Part shown: positions 24,980 through 34,022 of the stretch, piece by piece
Layout: the number at the start of each line of letters is the position of its first letter
How positions within the stretch are numbered: position 1 is the stretch's first letter
Source: Flavobacterium cerinum
GTDB lineage: Bacteria; Bacteroidota; Bacteroidia; Flavobacteriales; Flavobacteriaceae
Assembly: GCF_004028155.1 (NCBI RefSeq)
Contig: NZ_SBII01000001.1
Coordinates: 434,001-498,000 of the forward strand
Length of the DNA: 64,000 nt
Direction of reading: 5' to 3'
Notes under the pieces: model-generated
What the model was told of the DNA's origin: nothing
What the model saw: the letters and a program-made list of their open reading frames with translations, nothing else
Databases searched by the model: none
Made by a program: the position numbers and the translations under genes

Positions 24980-25055
24980 ACCAACAGTTATGTTTAAACT
25001 ACTTATACTAGTTATAGTAACTATAGTGCGGGTTATACTTTAGTAAAAAGAAAAA

Positions 25056-25073
25056 CCTGGCTTTTGGGCCAGG
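25056..25073 (+). terminator. weak hairpin after the 24797 gene
   Basis: CCTGGC (25056-25061) and GCCAGG (25068-25073) pair across a TTTTGG loop; no long T run follows. The surrounding stretch 24980-25298 holds nothing else I can support. Confidence 0.4.
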
Positions 25074-25298
25074 CTTCCTTGCCTAAAATAAATTCTAAGC
25101 ACACACATTATCGTTAACTTCTTGTTTTCTTAATTGGTTTTGTTATTGTAATTTTTTAAGCTATTGTTGATGTAATAGTTTAAAAGAATGGTTAAATTAA
25201 TGAAATAAAATACACCTGCGCAAGAGATATTTTTATTTTTACCTTTTGTCTAATTTTTTTACATTTTGCCGTTTTATTACTTAAGAAAACTTTAAGAA

Positions 25299-25520
25299 TT
25301 ACAGAAAAATATGTTTTTTTAATACGTTTTCGACTTTTCTTCCCAGTTGTTGTGAATGGGAGAAAGACTGTAGGAAAAAATTTGTATAAATTTTGTTAAA
25401 ACGAGCAATGGCTTTATCAGTCAGGAAATATTCCTTTAGCTTTGTGTGGTATGTATAGTATGTGCATAAATTAACAAAAAACATATCTATTTTATTGGAT
25501 TGACGTATTGAATTGGTCAT
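25299..25520 (-). CDS. uncertain ORF, 73 aa, divergent from the efflux operon
   Basis: ATG 25520 directly abuts an 18-bp palindrome. The peptide is basic and aromatic (MTNSIRQSNKIDMFFVNLC at the start, KHIFL at the end) with no domain I recognise and no helix-turn-helix that I can see. It occupies the place where efflux operons often have a divergent regulator. It may be a small unknown gene or chance. Confidence 0.25.
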   Translation of the reverse strand: MTNSIRQSNKIDMFFVNLCTYYTYHTKLKEYFLTDKAIARFNKIYTNFFLQSFSHSQQLGRKVENVLKKHIFL

Positions 25521-25521
25521 T

Positions 25522-25539
25522 TTTCATTATGTAATGAAA
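25522..25539. promoter_or_regulatory. 18-bp palindrome upstream of the efflux operon
   Basis: TTTCATTATGTAATGAAA is a perfect dyad (TTTCATTA, centre TG, TAATGAAA). It lies 20 bases upstream of the operon -7 element, where a repressor could block RNA polymerase. Confidence 0.55.
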
Positions 25540-25559
25540 GATTTGGCACGCTTTTCCCT

Positions 25560-25567
25560 TAGATTTG
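25560..25567 (+). promoter_or_regulatory. -7 element of the RND efflux operon
   Basis: TAGATTTG fits the consensus exactly. It overlaps a possible TTG start at 25565, which supports the start codon ATG 25592 for the first gene and a leader of about 20 bases. Confidence 0.6.
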
Positions 25568-25591
25568 TTTTGCATTCACTTATTCACCACC

Positions 25592-26671
25592 ATGAAGATC
25601 AAATATATTGTCTACACGCTTATAATTGTTGGCGTTGGCGCTCTGGTATACTACAGGATTTCTGAAAATTCTGCTAAGAAAAACGAACAGGGCGGCGGCG
25701 GAAAGGACGGTAAAAAACCGCCTATGTCTGTTAACGGAGTAGTAGTTGCTCCACAGGAATTTTCTAACACACTATCATTATCAGGTTCTATAGAAGCCAA
25801 TGAACAGGTAGAGATTAGAAGCGAGGTGTCGGGCATTGCCGAAAAGATATTTTTTACCGAGGGGGCAAAAGTATCGCAGGGGCAGGTGCTTGTAAAAATA
25901 AATGATGTAGAACTTAGGGCTCAGGCAGGTGCTGCACGAACCAGACAGAACCTTGCTGCCGAAAATGAAAGGCGTGCACGACTGCTGCTTCAAAAAGAGG
26001 CTATAAGCCAGGAAGAATATGATATTGCCAGCGCCGATTTTAAAACAGCACAGGCGCAAACCCAGCTTATTAATGCGCAAATTGCCAAAACGTCAATAAG
26101 AGCACCGTTCTCGGGAACTATTGGTTTACGTAATATATCTCCGGGTACTTATGTAACTTCTGCAACGCTTATTGCTAGTTTAGTGAGCAGCAGCCAGGTA
26201 AAAATAACTTTCTCTATTCCTGAGAAATATGCTTCGCAAATGAAGCTTAACTCAAAAATATCATTTACTGTTGCCGGGACAACACAGAATTTTGAAGCCA
26301 AGATTTATGCGATCGAACCTGCAGTTGATGTTGCTACCCGTACTTTAAGGGTTAGGGCATTAGCACAAAACAGTGATGGTAAATTACTACCGGGAACTTT
26401 TGCTAACGTGGCACTTCCATTAGAAAAAGTAGATGGTGCTTTTGTAATCCCTACCGAAGCTATTGTACCGATACAAGGCGGTAAAAAAGTTTTTATTGCT
26501 AAAAACGGTCTGGCAGAAGAAGTAATGGTGCAGACCGGAACCCGTACCGATAAGGATATTGTGGTACTATCAGGCTTAAAAGCAGGCGATACTGTGCTAA
26601 CCACCGGAGTACTTACACTTAAAAAAGAAACACCTGTTAAGGTATCGGTAACTAAAAACGCTAAACCATGA
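25592..26671 (+). CDS. RND efflux periplasmic adaptor (membrane fusion protein)
   Basis: 359 residues from ATG 25592. An N-terminal membrane helix (YIVYTLIIVGVGALVYY) is followed by a lipoyl-type half motif (GSIEANEQVEIRSEVSGIAEKIFFTEGAKVSQGQVLVKIND), an alpha-hairpin (AAGARTRQNLAAENERRARLL to TAQAQTQLINAQIAKTS), and the returning half motif IRAPFSGTIGLRNISPG, with beta-barrel and membrane-proximal domains to the end. It links the inner-membrane pump to the TolC channel. The stop overlaps the permease start by 4 bases, so the two are translationally coupled. Confidence 0.94.
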   Translation: MKIKYIVYTLIIVGVGALVYYRISENSAKKNEQGGGGKDGKKPPMSVNGVVVAPQEFSNTLSLSGSIEANEQVEIRSEVSGIAEKIFFTEGAKVSQGQVLVKINDVELRAQAGAARTRQNLAAENERRARLLLQKEAISQEEYDIASADFKTAQAQTQLINAQIAKTSIRAPFSGTIGLRNISPGTYVTSATLIASLVSSSQVKITFSIPEKYASQMKLNSKISFTVAGTTQNFEAKIYAIEPAVDVATRTLRVRALAQNSDGKLLPGTFANVALPLEKVDGAFVIPTEAIVPIQGGKKVFIAKNGLAEEVMVQTGTRTDKDIVVLSGLKAGDTVLTTGVLTLKKETPVKVSVTKNAKP

Positions 26672-29600
26672 GTTTATCTACGCTAAGTATAAAGCGGCCG
26701 GTACTTACCATAGTAATGAATGTGGCTATTATTCTTTTTGGAATAATAGGTTATACGTTCTTAGGGGTAAGAGAATTCCCGTCTATTGACCCGGCGCAGA
26801 TATCGGTACGAACCAACTATGCCGGCGCAAATGCCGACATTATTGAGTCGCAGATAACAGAACCGCTGGAAAAAGCCATCAACTCTATTGATGGGATACG
26901 TAATATTACTTCTTCCAGTAACCAGGGGTCAAGTAATATTACGATAGAATTTAACCTTGAAAAAAACCTTGAGGAAGCAGCGAATGATGTTCGTGATAAA
27001 GTATCACAGGCTATTCGAAGCCTTCCGCAGGATATAGATGCGCCACCGGTAGTTTCTAAAGCCGATGCCGATTCTGAACCGATCATTACTATGACGGTAC
27101 AGAGTGCAACACGCAACCCACTTGAACTTAGTGACTATGCCGAGAATGTAATTGCCGAAAGGCTGCAAACTATTCCGGGTGTGAGCAGTGTGCAGATATG
27201 GGGCCAGAAGCGATATGCCATGAGGCTGTGGATCGATCCTGTAAAACTGAACTCGTATGGGGTAACGGTTAGTGATGTGCGTAATGCACTTAACAGCCAG
27301 AATGTGGAATTACCTACAGGTAAACTTACAGGTGCTAATACTGAGCTTACCATTAAGACTCTTGGAAATTTGGCAAGTGCCGAAGAATTCAATAATATCA
27401 TTGTAAAATCGGAAGGGGAGAAGATCGTAAAATTTAGTGATGTTGGAAGGGCAGAGTTAGGCCCGGAAAATGTGGAAACGAAAATGACCAACGACGGGCA
27501 GCAGCTTGTAGGTTTGGCGATCATCCCTCAGCCGGGAACCAACTACATTGAGGTGGCAGATGCTTTTTATGTGCAGTACGAGCAGATGAAAAAAGAACTG
27601 CCTGCCGACCTTAAGCTTAATATCGCGATTGATAATACTATATTCATTAAAAAATCAGTACTTGAAGTTGCCGAGACACTGGCAATTTCCATTATACTGG
27701 TTACACTTATTATATACCTTTTCTTCAGGGATTGGGCAATTGCACTGCGACCTTTGCTGGACATACCGGTATCATTGATTGCTACTTTCTTTATCATGTA
27801 TATTTTTGGGTTCTCTATTAATGTATTAACACTATTGGCTATTGTACTGGCTACAGGTCTTGTGGTAGATGATGGTATCGTAGTTACCGAAAATATCTTT
27901 AAAAAGGTAGAAGAAGGAATGACACCTATAGAGGCTGCCATGAAGGGAGCCAATGAAATATTTTTTGCGGTTATTTCTATTTCTGTAACACTTGCAGCCG
28001 TATTCCTTCCGGTTATTTTCCTTGAAGGTTTTGTGGGGAGGCTCTTTCGGGAGTTTGGGGTCGTCATTGCGTCTGCGGTATTGATCTCGGCTTTTGTATC
28101 GCTTACGCTTACGCCTATGCTAAATGCCTACCTGATGAAAGGAGGCGTACACAAAAAATCACGTTTTTATAATTTTACCGAACCTTATTTCGAAAAACTG
28201 AATGCCGGTTATGCAAATGCATTAAAAGGATTTATGAAAAGGAAATGGGTGAGTTTCCCAATACTTGTTGTGTGTTTAGGACTTATTGGATTATTTTATT
28301 CGATCATTCAAAAAGAAACAGCACCTTATGATGACCGTAGTTTTGTTGGACTAAATATTACCGCTCCCGAAGGTGCATCGTATGAATATATGAACCGCTT
28401 TATGGGTGAGATCGAACAGCTTATAAAAGACTCTGTACCCGAGAAAAAAGTGAGCCTTGTAATTACATCACCCGGTTTTGGATCATCATCTGTAAACAGT
28501 GGTCGTGTGCGAATTGCGTTGGTAGAGCCAAATGAAAGGAAACGTTCGCAAAAAGAAATTGCTGCTGATCTTACCAAATGGACCAAGCGTTATTCAGAGG
28601 CACGTACATCGGTATCAGAACAGCCTACCATTGCCGTAAACCGAAGAGGAGGTTTCCCGATACAATATATTATACAGGCACCCAACTTTGAAAAACTGCG
28701 TGAAAAAATACCACAGTTCATGGACGAGGTAAGTAAAGATCCTACGTTTGCTATGACCGATGTAAACCTGAAATTCAATAAACCTGAGATAACAGTAACA
28801 ATAGACCGTGAAAAGGCGCAAAGCCTTGGGGTATCTCTACTGGACGTAGCACAGACATTACAGTTATCATTGAGCGGCCAGCGTTTTGGCTACTTTATGA
28901 TGAATGGTAAGCAGTACCAGGTAATGGGGCAGTTTGAACAAAAAGACCGTGACGCACCTCTGGATCTTACCTCTACTTTTGTGAAGAGTAATACGGGAGA
29001 ACTAATTCAGTTGGATAACCTTGTTACTGTAGACGAACAAAGCAGCCCGCCACAGCTGTACCACAATAACCGTTATATGTCGGCTACCGTTTCGGCAGGA
29101 CTCGCACCGGGAATGAGTATCAGTGACGGTATTGATGCCATGGAGCGTGCTAAAGAAAAAGTGCTGGATGATACTTTCACAACCGATCTTGGTGGTGAAT
29201 CGCGTGACTTTGTGGAGAGCAGCTCTAATACGCTGTTTGCTTTTGGCCTTGCACTATTGCTTATCTACTTAATATTAGCAGGGCAGTTTGAGAGCTTTAT
29301 CGATCCGTTTATTATTATTCTTACTGTACCTATGGCGGTTGCCGGAGCATTATTATCGCTGTGGCTTTTTGGGCAGACGTGGAATATCTTTAGCCAGATC
29401 GGTACCATCATGCTTATAGGACTGGTCACGAAGAACGGTATCCTTATCGTAGAGTTTGCCAATCAGCTTAGGGAAGAAGGCAGACCAAAATATGAAGCTA
29501 TTATGGAGGCTGCCGAATCGCGCCTTCGCCCGATATTAATGACCAGTTTAGCCATTGCGCTAGGTGCATTACCTATTGCGATGTCGCTAGGAGCAGCATC

Positions 29601-29745
29601 TACCAGCCGTATTGGTATGGGGGTTGTAATTGTAGGCGGTACTATATTCTCCTTAGTGCTTACCTTGTTTATTATCCCAGCAATTTATTATATGTGGTCG
29701 CGCCCTAAAAAGCACCGCCCTGAATTTGACAACATTGAAGACTAA
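26668..29745 (+). CDS. RND efflux permease (AcrB-type, HAE1)
   Basis: 1025 residues, with the usual 12 transmembrane helices and two large periplasmic loops. The N-terminus LSTLSIKRPVLTIVMNVAIILFG is characteristic. The proton-relay aspartates are in LATGLVVDDGIVVTENIF near residue 405, and the matching helix has GLVTKNGILIVEFANQLREEGR near residue 930. The substrate-loop features (VQIWGQKRYAMRLWIDP, RRGGFPIQYIIQAPN) are typical of hydrophobe/amphiphile exporters. It should extrude drugs or toxic hydrophobic molecules by proton antiport; the substrate range is unknown. Confidence 0.96.
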   Translation: MSLSTLSIKRPVLTIVMNVAIILFGIIGYTFLGVREFPSIDPAQISVRTNYAGANADIIESQITEPLEKAINSIDGIRNITSSSNQGSSNITIEFNLEKNLEEAANDVRDKVSQAIRSLPQDIDAPPVVSKADADSEPIITMTVQSATRNPLELSDYAENVIAERLQTIPGVSSVQIWGQKRYAMRLWIDPVKLNSYGVTVSDVRNALNSQNVELPTGKLTGANTELTIKTLGNLASAEEFNNIIVKSEGEKIVKFSDVGRAELGPENVETKMTNDGQQLVGLAIIPQPGTNYIEVADAFYVQYEQMKKELPADLKLNIAIDNTIFIKKSVLEVAETLAISIILVTLIIYLFFRDWAIALRPLLDIPVSLIATFFIMYIFGFSINVLTLLAIVLATGLVVDDGIVVTENIFKKVEEGMTPIEAAMKGANEIFFAVISISVTLAAVFLPVIFLEGFVGRLFREFGVVIASAVLISAFVSLTLTPMLNAYLMKGGVHKKSRFYNFTEPYFEKLNAGYANALKGFMKRKWVSFPILVVCLGLIGLFYSIIQKETAPYDDRSFVGLNITAPEGASYEYMNRFMGEIEQLIKDSVPEKKVSLVITSPGFGSSSVNSGRVRIALVEPNERKRSQKEIAADLTKWTKRYSEARTSVSEQPTIAVNRRGGFPIQYIIQAPNFEKLREKIPQFMDEVSKDPTFAMTDVNLKFNKPEITVTIDREKAQSLGVSLLDVAQTLQLSLSGQRFGYFMMNGKQYQVMGQFEQKDRDAPLDLTSTFVKSNTGELIQLDNLVTVDEQSSPPQLYHNNRYMSATVSAGLAPGMSISDGIDAMERAKEKVLDDTFTTDLGGESRDFVESSSNTLFAFGLALLLIYLILAGQFESFIDPFIIILTVPMAVAGALLSLWLFGQTWNIFSQIGTIMLIGLVTKNGILIVEFANQLREEGRPKYEAIMEAAESRLRPILMTSLAIALGALPIAMSLGAASTSRIGMGVVIVGGTIFSLVLTLFIIPAIYYMWSRPKKHRPEFDNIED

Positions 29746-29748
29746 CCC

Positions 29749-31047
29749 ATGAAGTTTTATATCTCTATAGTATTTGGTTTATTTACAGTTGTTTGCAGCG
29801 CCCAGCAATTACTCACAGCTGAGCAGGCTGTCGCTATAGCACTGGAAAATAACTATGACATTAAGCTGGCAACAAACGACCTAAAGATAGACGAACAGAA
29901 TGTAAGCCTTGCCAATGCAGGACTGCTCCCTAATCTGTCTGGGACACTGAACCAGAATAATGCGATACAAAACTCCAGGCAGGTACGTACTGACGGTACA
30001 GTACAGGAACTGAATAATGCCAAGAACAACAGTCTTAACTATGGCGTTAATCTGGGATGGACTGTTTTTGACGGTTTTAAAATGTTTGCCCGATACGACC
30101 AATTAAAACAGTTAAAAGAATTAGGTGAAACCGAACTGAAATTAATGATAATGAATCGTGTGAGTGATGTAATGGTTACTTATTATGATTTGGTTCAGCA
30201 GCAGCAAATGCTAACGGCACTAGATACTGCCATTGTGATATCGCAGCAAAGGGTAACTACTGCCGATAACCGTTTTAAGATAGGCAAGGCAGCAAAACTG
30301 GAAGTGCTAAATGCACAGGTAGACCTGAACACAGACCAGACCAATTACCTGCGTCAAAAGGAATTGTTTGAGAATACAAAAACCGCATTAAACCAATTAA
30401 TGGCACGCGACCTTACAACACAATTTAAGGTTGCAGAAGCCGTGACAACGGATGATAAACTAAAACTGGTAGATCTGATAGGCTTGGCAGAACAGCAAAA
30501 TCCGCAGATACAGATGTCGCTGATTAATAAACGGGTAGCAGAACTCAACCTGAAACAAGTGAAGTCCTCCCGTTATCCGCAGGTAGGAGTGAGTGCCGGT
30601 TATATTTTTACTGAAAGTGAATCGAGCCTTGGTTTTGCCAGAGAAAATAAAGGTAGAGGATTTAGTTATGGTATTTCGGCTTCGATTAATATATTCAACG
30701 GCTTTTTGCAAAACCGAAACGAGAAAATTGCGAAACTACAGATTGAAAGCAGTAAGATCCAGATCGATCAGCAGAAACAAATGGTTAATGCACAGCTGAT
30801 CTCGGCCTATCAAACTTATCTTACCAATTTAGAACTGGTAAAATTAGAAGCCCGTAATGAAGATATTGCGGAGCAAAACCTTGATATTACGCTTGAAAAA
30901 TACCGTATTGGTACTATCACAACGCTTGAAGTAAGAACAGCACAGCTTAATTACGTTAATGCAAGAACGCGTAATAGTTCTGCACAATACCAGGCAAAAA
31001 TATCTGAAGTTACGCTAAAGCAACTTGCAGGGAACATTACTTTTTAA
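29749..31047 (+). CDS. TolC-family outer-membrane efflux channel
   Basis: 432 residues with a signal peptide (FYISIVFGLFTVVCSAQ) and two structural repeats of long helices, seen as TAEQAVAIALENNYDIKLA and VDLIGLAEQQNPQIQMSL. Strand-forming segments (SRYPQVGVSAGYIFTES, GRGFSYGISASINIFNG) sit in the middle. The last part (YRIGTITTLEVRTAQLNYVNARTRNSSA) is the family's C-terminal helix. It begins 3 bases after the permease stop and completes the tripartite pump. Confidence 0.94.
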   Translation: MKFYISIVFGLFTVVCSAQQLLTAEQAVAIALENNYDIKLATNDLKIDEQNVSLANAGLLPNLSGTLNQNNAIQNSRQVRTDGTVQELNNAKNNSLNYGVNLGWTVFDGFKMFARYDQLKQLKELGETELKLMIMNRVSDVMVTYYDLVQQQQMLTALDTAIVISQQRVTTADNRFKIGKAAKLEVLNAQVDLNTDQTNYLRQKELFENTKTALNQLMARDLTTQFKVAEAVTTDDKLKLVDLIGLAEQQNPQIQMSLINKRVAELNLKQVKSSRYPQVGVSAGYIFTESESSLGFARENKGRGFSYGISASINIFNGFLQNRNEKIAKLQIESSKIQIDQQKQMVNAQLISAYQTYLTNLELVKLEARNEDIAEQNLDITLEKYRIGTITTLEVRTAQLNYVNARTRNSSAQYQAKISEVTLKQLAGNITF

Positions 31048-31086
31048 TCCTTCAATTCAAGGATTACACTTAAATTTAAACTACAA

Positions 31087-31539
31087 ATGAAAATTATATC
31101 TGTTAGGGAAAATCCACAATACAAACAGACAGCAATTGAATATTTACAAAAAAGCTGGCCTGAAATTTCCGGAGTTATGTATGATGACTGCATTACCCAT
31201 AGCTTAACCGCGAAGAATTCTTTACCGCAATGGTACCTGCTTGAAAAAGAAGGTGAAATTATAGGGTGTGCCGGACTTATAACCAATGATTTTATAAGCC
31301 GTGCCGACCTGTACCCGTGGGTGTGCGCTATTTACATTGACGAGAACCATAGAGGAAATAACTACAGTGTTTTACTGATCGATAAAGCGAAAGAAGATAC
31401 CCGAAAATTTGGTTTTGATAACCTGTATTTATGTACAGATCATGTTGGTTTCTATGAAAAGCAGGGTTTCATATACATTGGGCAGGGCTATCATCCTTGG
31501 GAAGAAGAATCGCGCATTTATGAGATTAGTGTAAAATAG
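31087..31539 (+). CDS. GNAT-family N-acetyltransferase
   Basis: 150 residues with a GNAT core: GCAGLITNDFISRADLYPWVCAIYIDENHRGNNYSVLLIDKAKE, where ENHRGNNYSVLL is the acetyl-CoA pyrophosphate loop (Q/R-x-x-G-x-G/N variant), and NLYLCTDHVGFYEKQGFIYIG is the C-terminal beta-bulge region. The substrate is unknown. It follows tolC by 39 bases with only a weak AATCCTT/AAGGATT hairpin at 31046-31065 between, so partial read-through is likely. Confidence 0.85.
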   Translation: MKIISVRENPQYKQTAIEYLQKSWPEISGVMYDDCITHSLTAKNSLPQWYLLEKEGEIIGCAGLITNDFISRADLYPWVCAIYIDENHRGNNYSVLLIDKAKEDTRKFGFDNLYLCTDHVGFYEKQGFIYIGQGYHPWEEESRIYEISVK

Positions 31540-31561
31540 TCGTAATCTAGAAAGAATATCC

Positions 31562-32476
31562 ATGCATAAACTTACTGTTTGCATTTTAGTGGTACTGGCA
31601 GGTTGTTGTCAAATGGCTTTCGGTCAGAACAACTCCGAAAAAATATATACCCTACCTTTTGAACTGACGGATTACAACAACCTTTCGGTTCAGGTTATCC
31701 TGAATGAAAAGGATACTGTACACCTGATGTTTCATACGGCAATCAATGATATTGAACTTACAGAAGATGCTGTGAAAAAGCTGAAGAGTATAAAATTTGA
31801 CGGTACCGTTAATGATGTGAAAAGCTGGGGAAGTGCAACTAATGAGTCCCGGTTCAGCAAAGGTAATTCGGTACAGATAGGGGCAATGAAATGGGAGAAC
31901 GTACTGGTATGGGAAGATAAAAATTCAGGACAGCATACTGATGGTAAGTTTGGGCCTAACCTTTTTAAGGACAAAGCCGTTGAAATTGATTTTGAAAAGA
32001 AAGTTATCATTGTTTATTCTGAACTTCCTAAGAAAGTAAAAAACTATGATAAGCTAAAACTAACGCAGCAAAACAATTCTATGTTTTTGGAAGCGACGGG
32101 TCAAGCAAAAGGAACTTCTTTTACAAATAAGTTCATGATTCATTCAGGATATGCCGGTGCTGTTTTATTTGATGACGCTTTTGTCTCGGAAAATAAGCTG
32201 GATGAAAAACTAAAAATAACAGGAGAAAAAGAGTTGAAAGATTCTTATGGTCATGTTTTGAAAACGAAAAAAGCTTTACTTCCTTCCTTTATGATAGGCA
32301 ACCAAAAGTTAACCAATGTGTCTGTAGGTTTTTTTAGTGGAACAAAATTACAGCAGAGCATTAGTGTACTTGGCGGCGATGTCTTGAAGCGTTTCAGTAT
32401 TATATTCGATGCAAAAAGAGAATACATTTATTTAAAATTGAACAGTTTAAAAGATGTGGCTTATTTGAATAAATAA
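31562..32476 (+). CDS. secreted retropepsin-like protein with both catalytic Asp replaced
   Basis: 304 residues with a signal peptide (LTVCILVVLAGCCQMAFGQ). The body looks like two pepsin/retropepsin-type lobes. Where the first lobe should carry DTG in a strand, the sequence is HLMFHTAINDIELTEDAV (near residue 58); where the second should, it is KFMIHSGYAGAVLFDDAF (near residue 196). Both catalytic Asp positions are His (HTA and HSG). The second motif is otherwise close to the family form DTGYSGAxLLDD. This suggests a binding protein derived from an aspartic protease. It ends at a shared terminator with the convergent glycosidase gene. Confidence 0.65.
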   Translation: MHKLTVCILVVLAGCCQMAFGQNNSEKIYTLPFELTDYNNLSVQVILNEKDTVHLMFHTAINDIELTEDAVKKLKSIKFDGTVNDVKSWGSATNESRFSKGNSVQIGAMKWENVLVWEDKNSGQHTDGKFGPNLFKDKAVEIDFEKKVIIVYSELPKKVKNYDKLKLTQQNNSMFLEATGQAKGTSFTNKFMIHSGYAGAVLFDDAFVSENKLDEKLKITGEKELKDSYGHVLKTKKALLPSFMIGNQKLTNVSVGFFSGTKLQQSISVLGGDVLKRFSIIFDAKREYIYLKLNSLKDVAYLNK

Positions 32477-32479
32477 TAA

Positions 32480-32510
32480 AAAAACCTCTAAAGAATCTTT
32501 AGAGGTTTTT
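32480..32510. terminator. bidirectional terminator, 31562 gene and GH30 gene
   Basis: AAAAACCTCTAAAG (32480-32493) and CTTTAGAGGTTTTT (32497-32510) pair perfectly with a 3-base loop and have A and T runs on the two sides. Confidence 0.85.
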
Positions 32511-32528
32511 AGTTTTATAAAACAGGTA

Positions 32529-33974
32529 TTAGAATACCAGTGTCTGCATTGAGTGCGGCTGGCTTTCTACTTCTACAGCCTGACCTTCGATCCAAAGGTT
32601 GTAGTTTAGCTTTTCGTCGCCTTTGTTCATTACAATAACGGCAACTTTACCATCGGTATTGATGAATGCTGTAGCACTGATAGCGCTTCTGCTTGGAGAG
32701 CAGGCAATTCTTTTAGCACCCGGGCGTACAAATTTAGAGAAGTGGCCTATGTAGTAATACTCGTTTGTGTACATGATCTCACCGGTTTTGGTGTTGGCAT
32801 GGATTGGAGCAAAACAAAGATTGAATACATGGTTTGGTCCACCTGTCTCATCAAGAAGGATGTTCCAGTCTGTCCATGCTACAATGCCGTTGTTAAAGTC
32901 ATTGATCATGTTTGTACCGTATAGTTCGCCCAGTTTCCAATCGCCAATACGGTTAATGTCAAATTTCTCTTTACAGCCTTCGGTAAAAATAAGGTTGGTT
33001 TCTGGGTATGCTTCGTGAACCAGTTTCAGGTTGTCGAACATTTGTTCGCCGCCACTCCAGTTCTCGTACCAGTGGTAACCGATACCCCAAACATATTTAG
33101 CCGCTTCAGGATCGTCAAGCATAGTACTTGCTCTTTGGTACAGCATATCGCGGTTGTGGTCCCATGCGATGATCTTTTTGTCTTTAAAGCCTTCCTTGTG
33201 CATTGTTGGGCCTAAGAAATTCTTAAGGAAGTCACGCTCTTCTTCTCCCGTGAAGATACATGATTCCCATTTTTGTGTAGCCATTGGCTCATTCTGGATC
33301 GAAATACCCCAAATTGGAATGCCTTCTTTCTCGTAAGCCTTGATGAACTTGGTGTAGTAGTTTGCCCATGCCTGGAAATAATCAGGTTTAAGCTTACCAC
33401 CTTTAAGCATGTTGTTGTTATCTTTCATGAAAGCCGGAGGGCTCCAGGGAGAAGCATACATGGTTAGTTTACCTCCTGCAGCAGCAATTGCTTTTTTGAT
33501 AAACGGAATGCGGTATTTCTTGTCGTGGTCTACACTAAAGGATTTAAGCTCTTTGTCTCCTTCTTTAATGTAAGTGTAGCTTCCGCTTGAAAAGTCGCTG
33601 CTGTGAATGGTCGTTCTGGCAAGAGTGTAGCCAATACCTTTGTTTACATCAAAGTAAGCATCAAGGATTTCCTGCTGTTTGTCTTTAGGGATCTTAGCAA
33701 ATGTCTCGGCAGAGGCATCTGTGATAGCGCCGCCAATACCCATAACGGTTTGGAATGTCTTGTTAGGGTTTACAAAAACAGATATCTGGGTTTCCAGAGG
33801 TTGTTTTAGTTCGCTAAAAGATAGAGTCGTACCGGCAGGCGTTATACGCTGGGTAGTTTTTTCGGCAGTGGTGTACACTGTCACCTTTTTACCACTTGTG
33901 GTATAAGGTTTTTTGTTTTGAGCCCAGAGCACACTGCCTGAGACCAAAAGAATTAGTAAAGGGATTTTTTTCAT
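32529..33974 (-). CDS. GH30 glycoside hydrolase (glucosylceramidase-like), secreted
   Basis: 481 residues with a signal peptide (IPLLILLVSGSVLWAQ). A (beta/alpha)8 barrel with side beta-domain fits family GH30: TVMGIGGAITDASAETF near residue 78, SPWSPPAFMKDNNNM near residue 178, the acid/base Glu in GISIQNEPMAT near residue 225, and the nucleophile Glu in NLIFTEGCKEKF near residue 330, then WTDWNILLDETGGPNHVFN. The C-terminal part is the beta-sandwich lobe. It should cleave beta-glucosides, glucosylceramide-like or beta-1,6-glucan-type bonds; the real substrate is open. It lies 48 bases after rpe on the same strand. Confidence 0.9.
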   Translation of the reverse strand: MKKIPLLILLVSGSVLWAQNKKPYTTSGKKVTVYTTAEKTTQRITPAGTTLSFSELKQPLETQISVFVNPNKTFQTVMGIGGAITDASAETFAKIPKDKQQEILDAYFDVNKGIGYTLARTTIHSSDFSSGSYTYIKEGDKELKSFSVDHDKKYRIPFIKKAIAAAGGKLTMYASPWSPPAFMKDNNNMLKGGKLKPDYFQAWANYYTKFIKAYEKEGIPIWGISIQNEPMATQKWESCIFTGEEERDFLKNFLGPTMHKEGFKDKKIIAWDHNRDMLYQRASTMLDDPEAAKYVWGIGYHWYENWSGGEQMFDNLKLVHEAYPETNLIFTEGCKEKFDINRIGDWKLGELYGTNMINDFNNGIVAWTDWNILLDETGGPNHVFNLCFAPIHANTKTGEIMYTNEYYYIGHFSKFVRPGAKRIACSPSRSAISATAFINTDGKVAVIVMNKGDEKLNYNLWIEGQAVEVESQPHSMQTLVF

Positions 33975-34022
33975 TGAATAGAATAGATGTTGGCCTGGCG
34001 GCCGGATTTTGGAATATGTGAA

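Noticed and set aside
26305..28067. Several minus-strand ORFs of 99-166 codons inside the RND permease and adaptor
   Set aside because: They are antisense to strongly conserved pump genes and give low-complexity Ser/Thr-rich translations typical of shadow frames.
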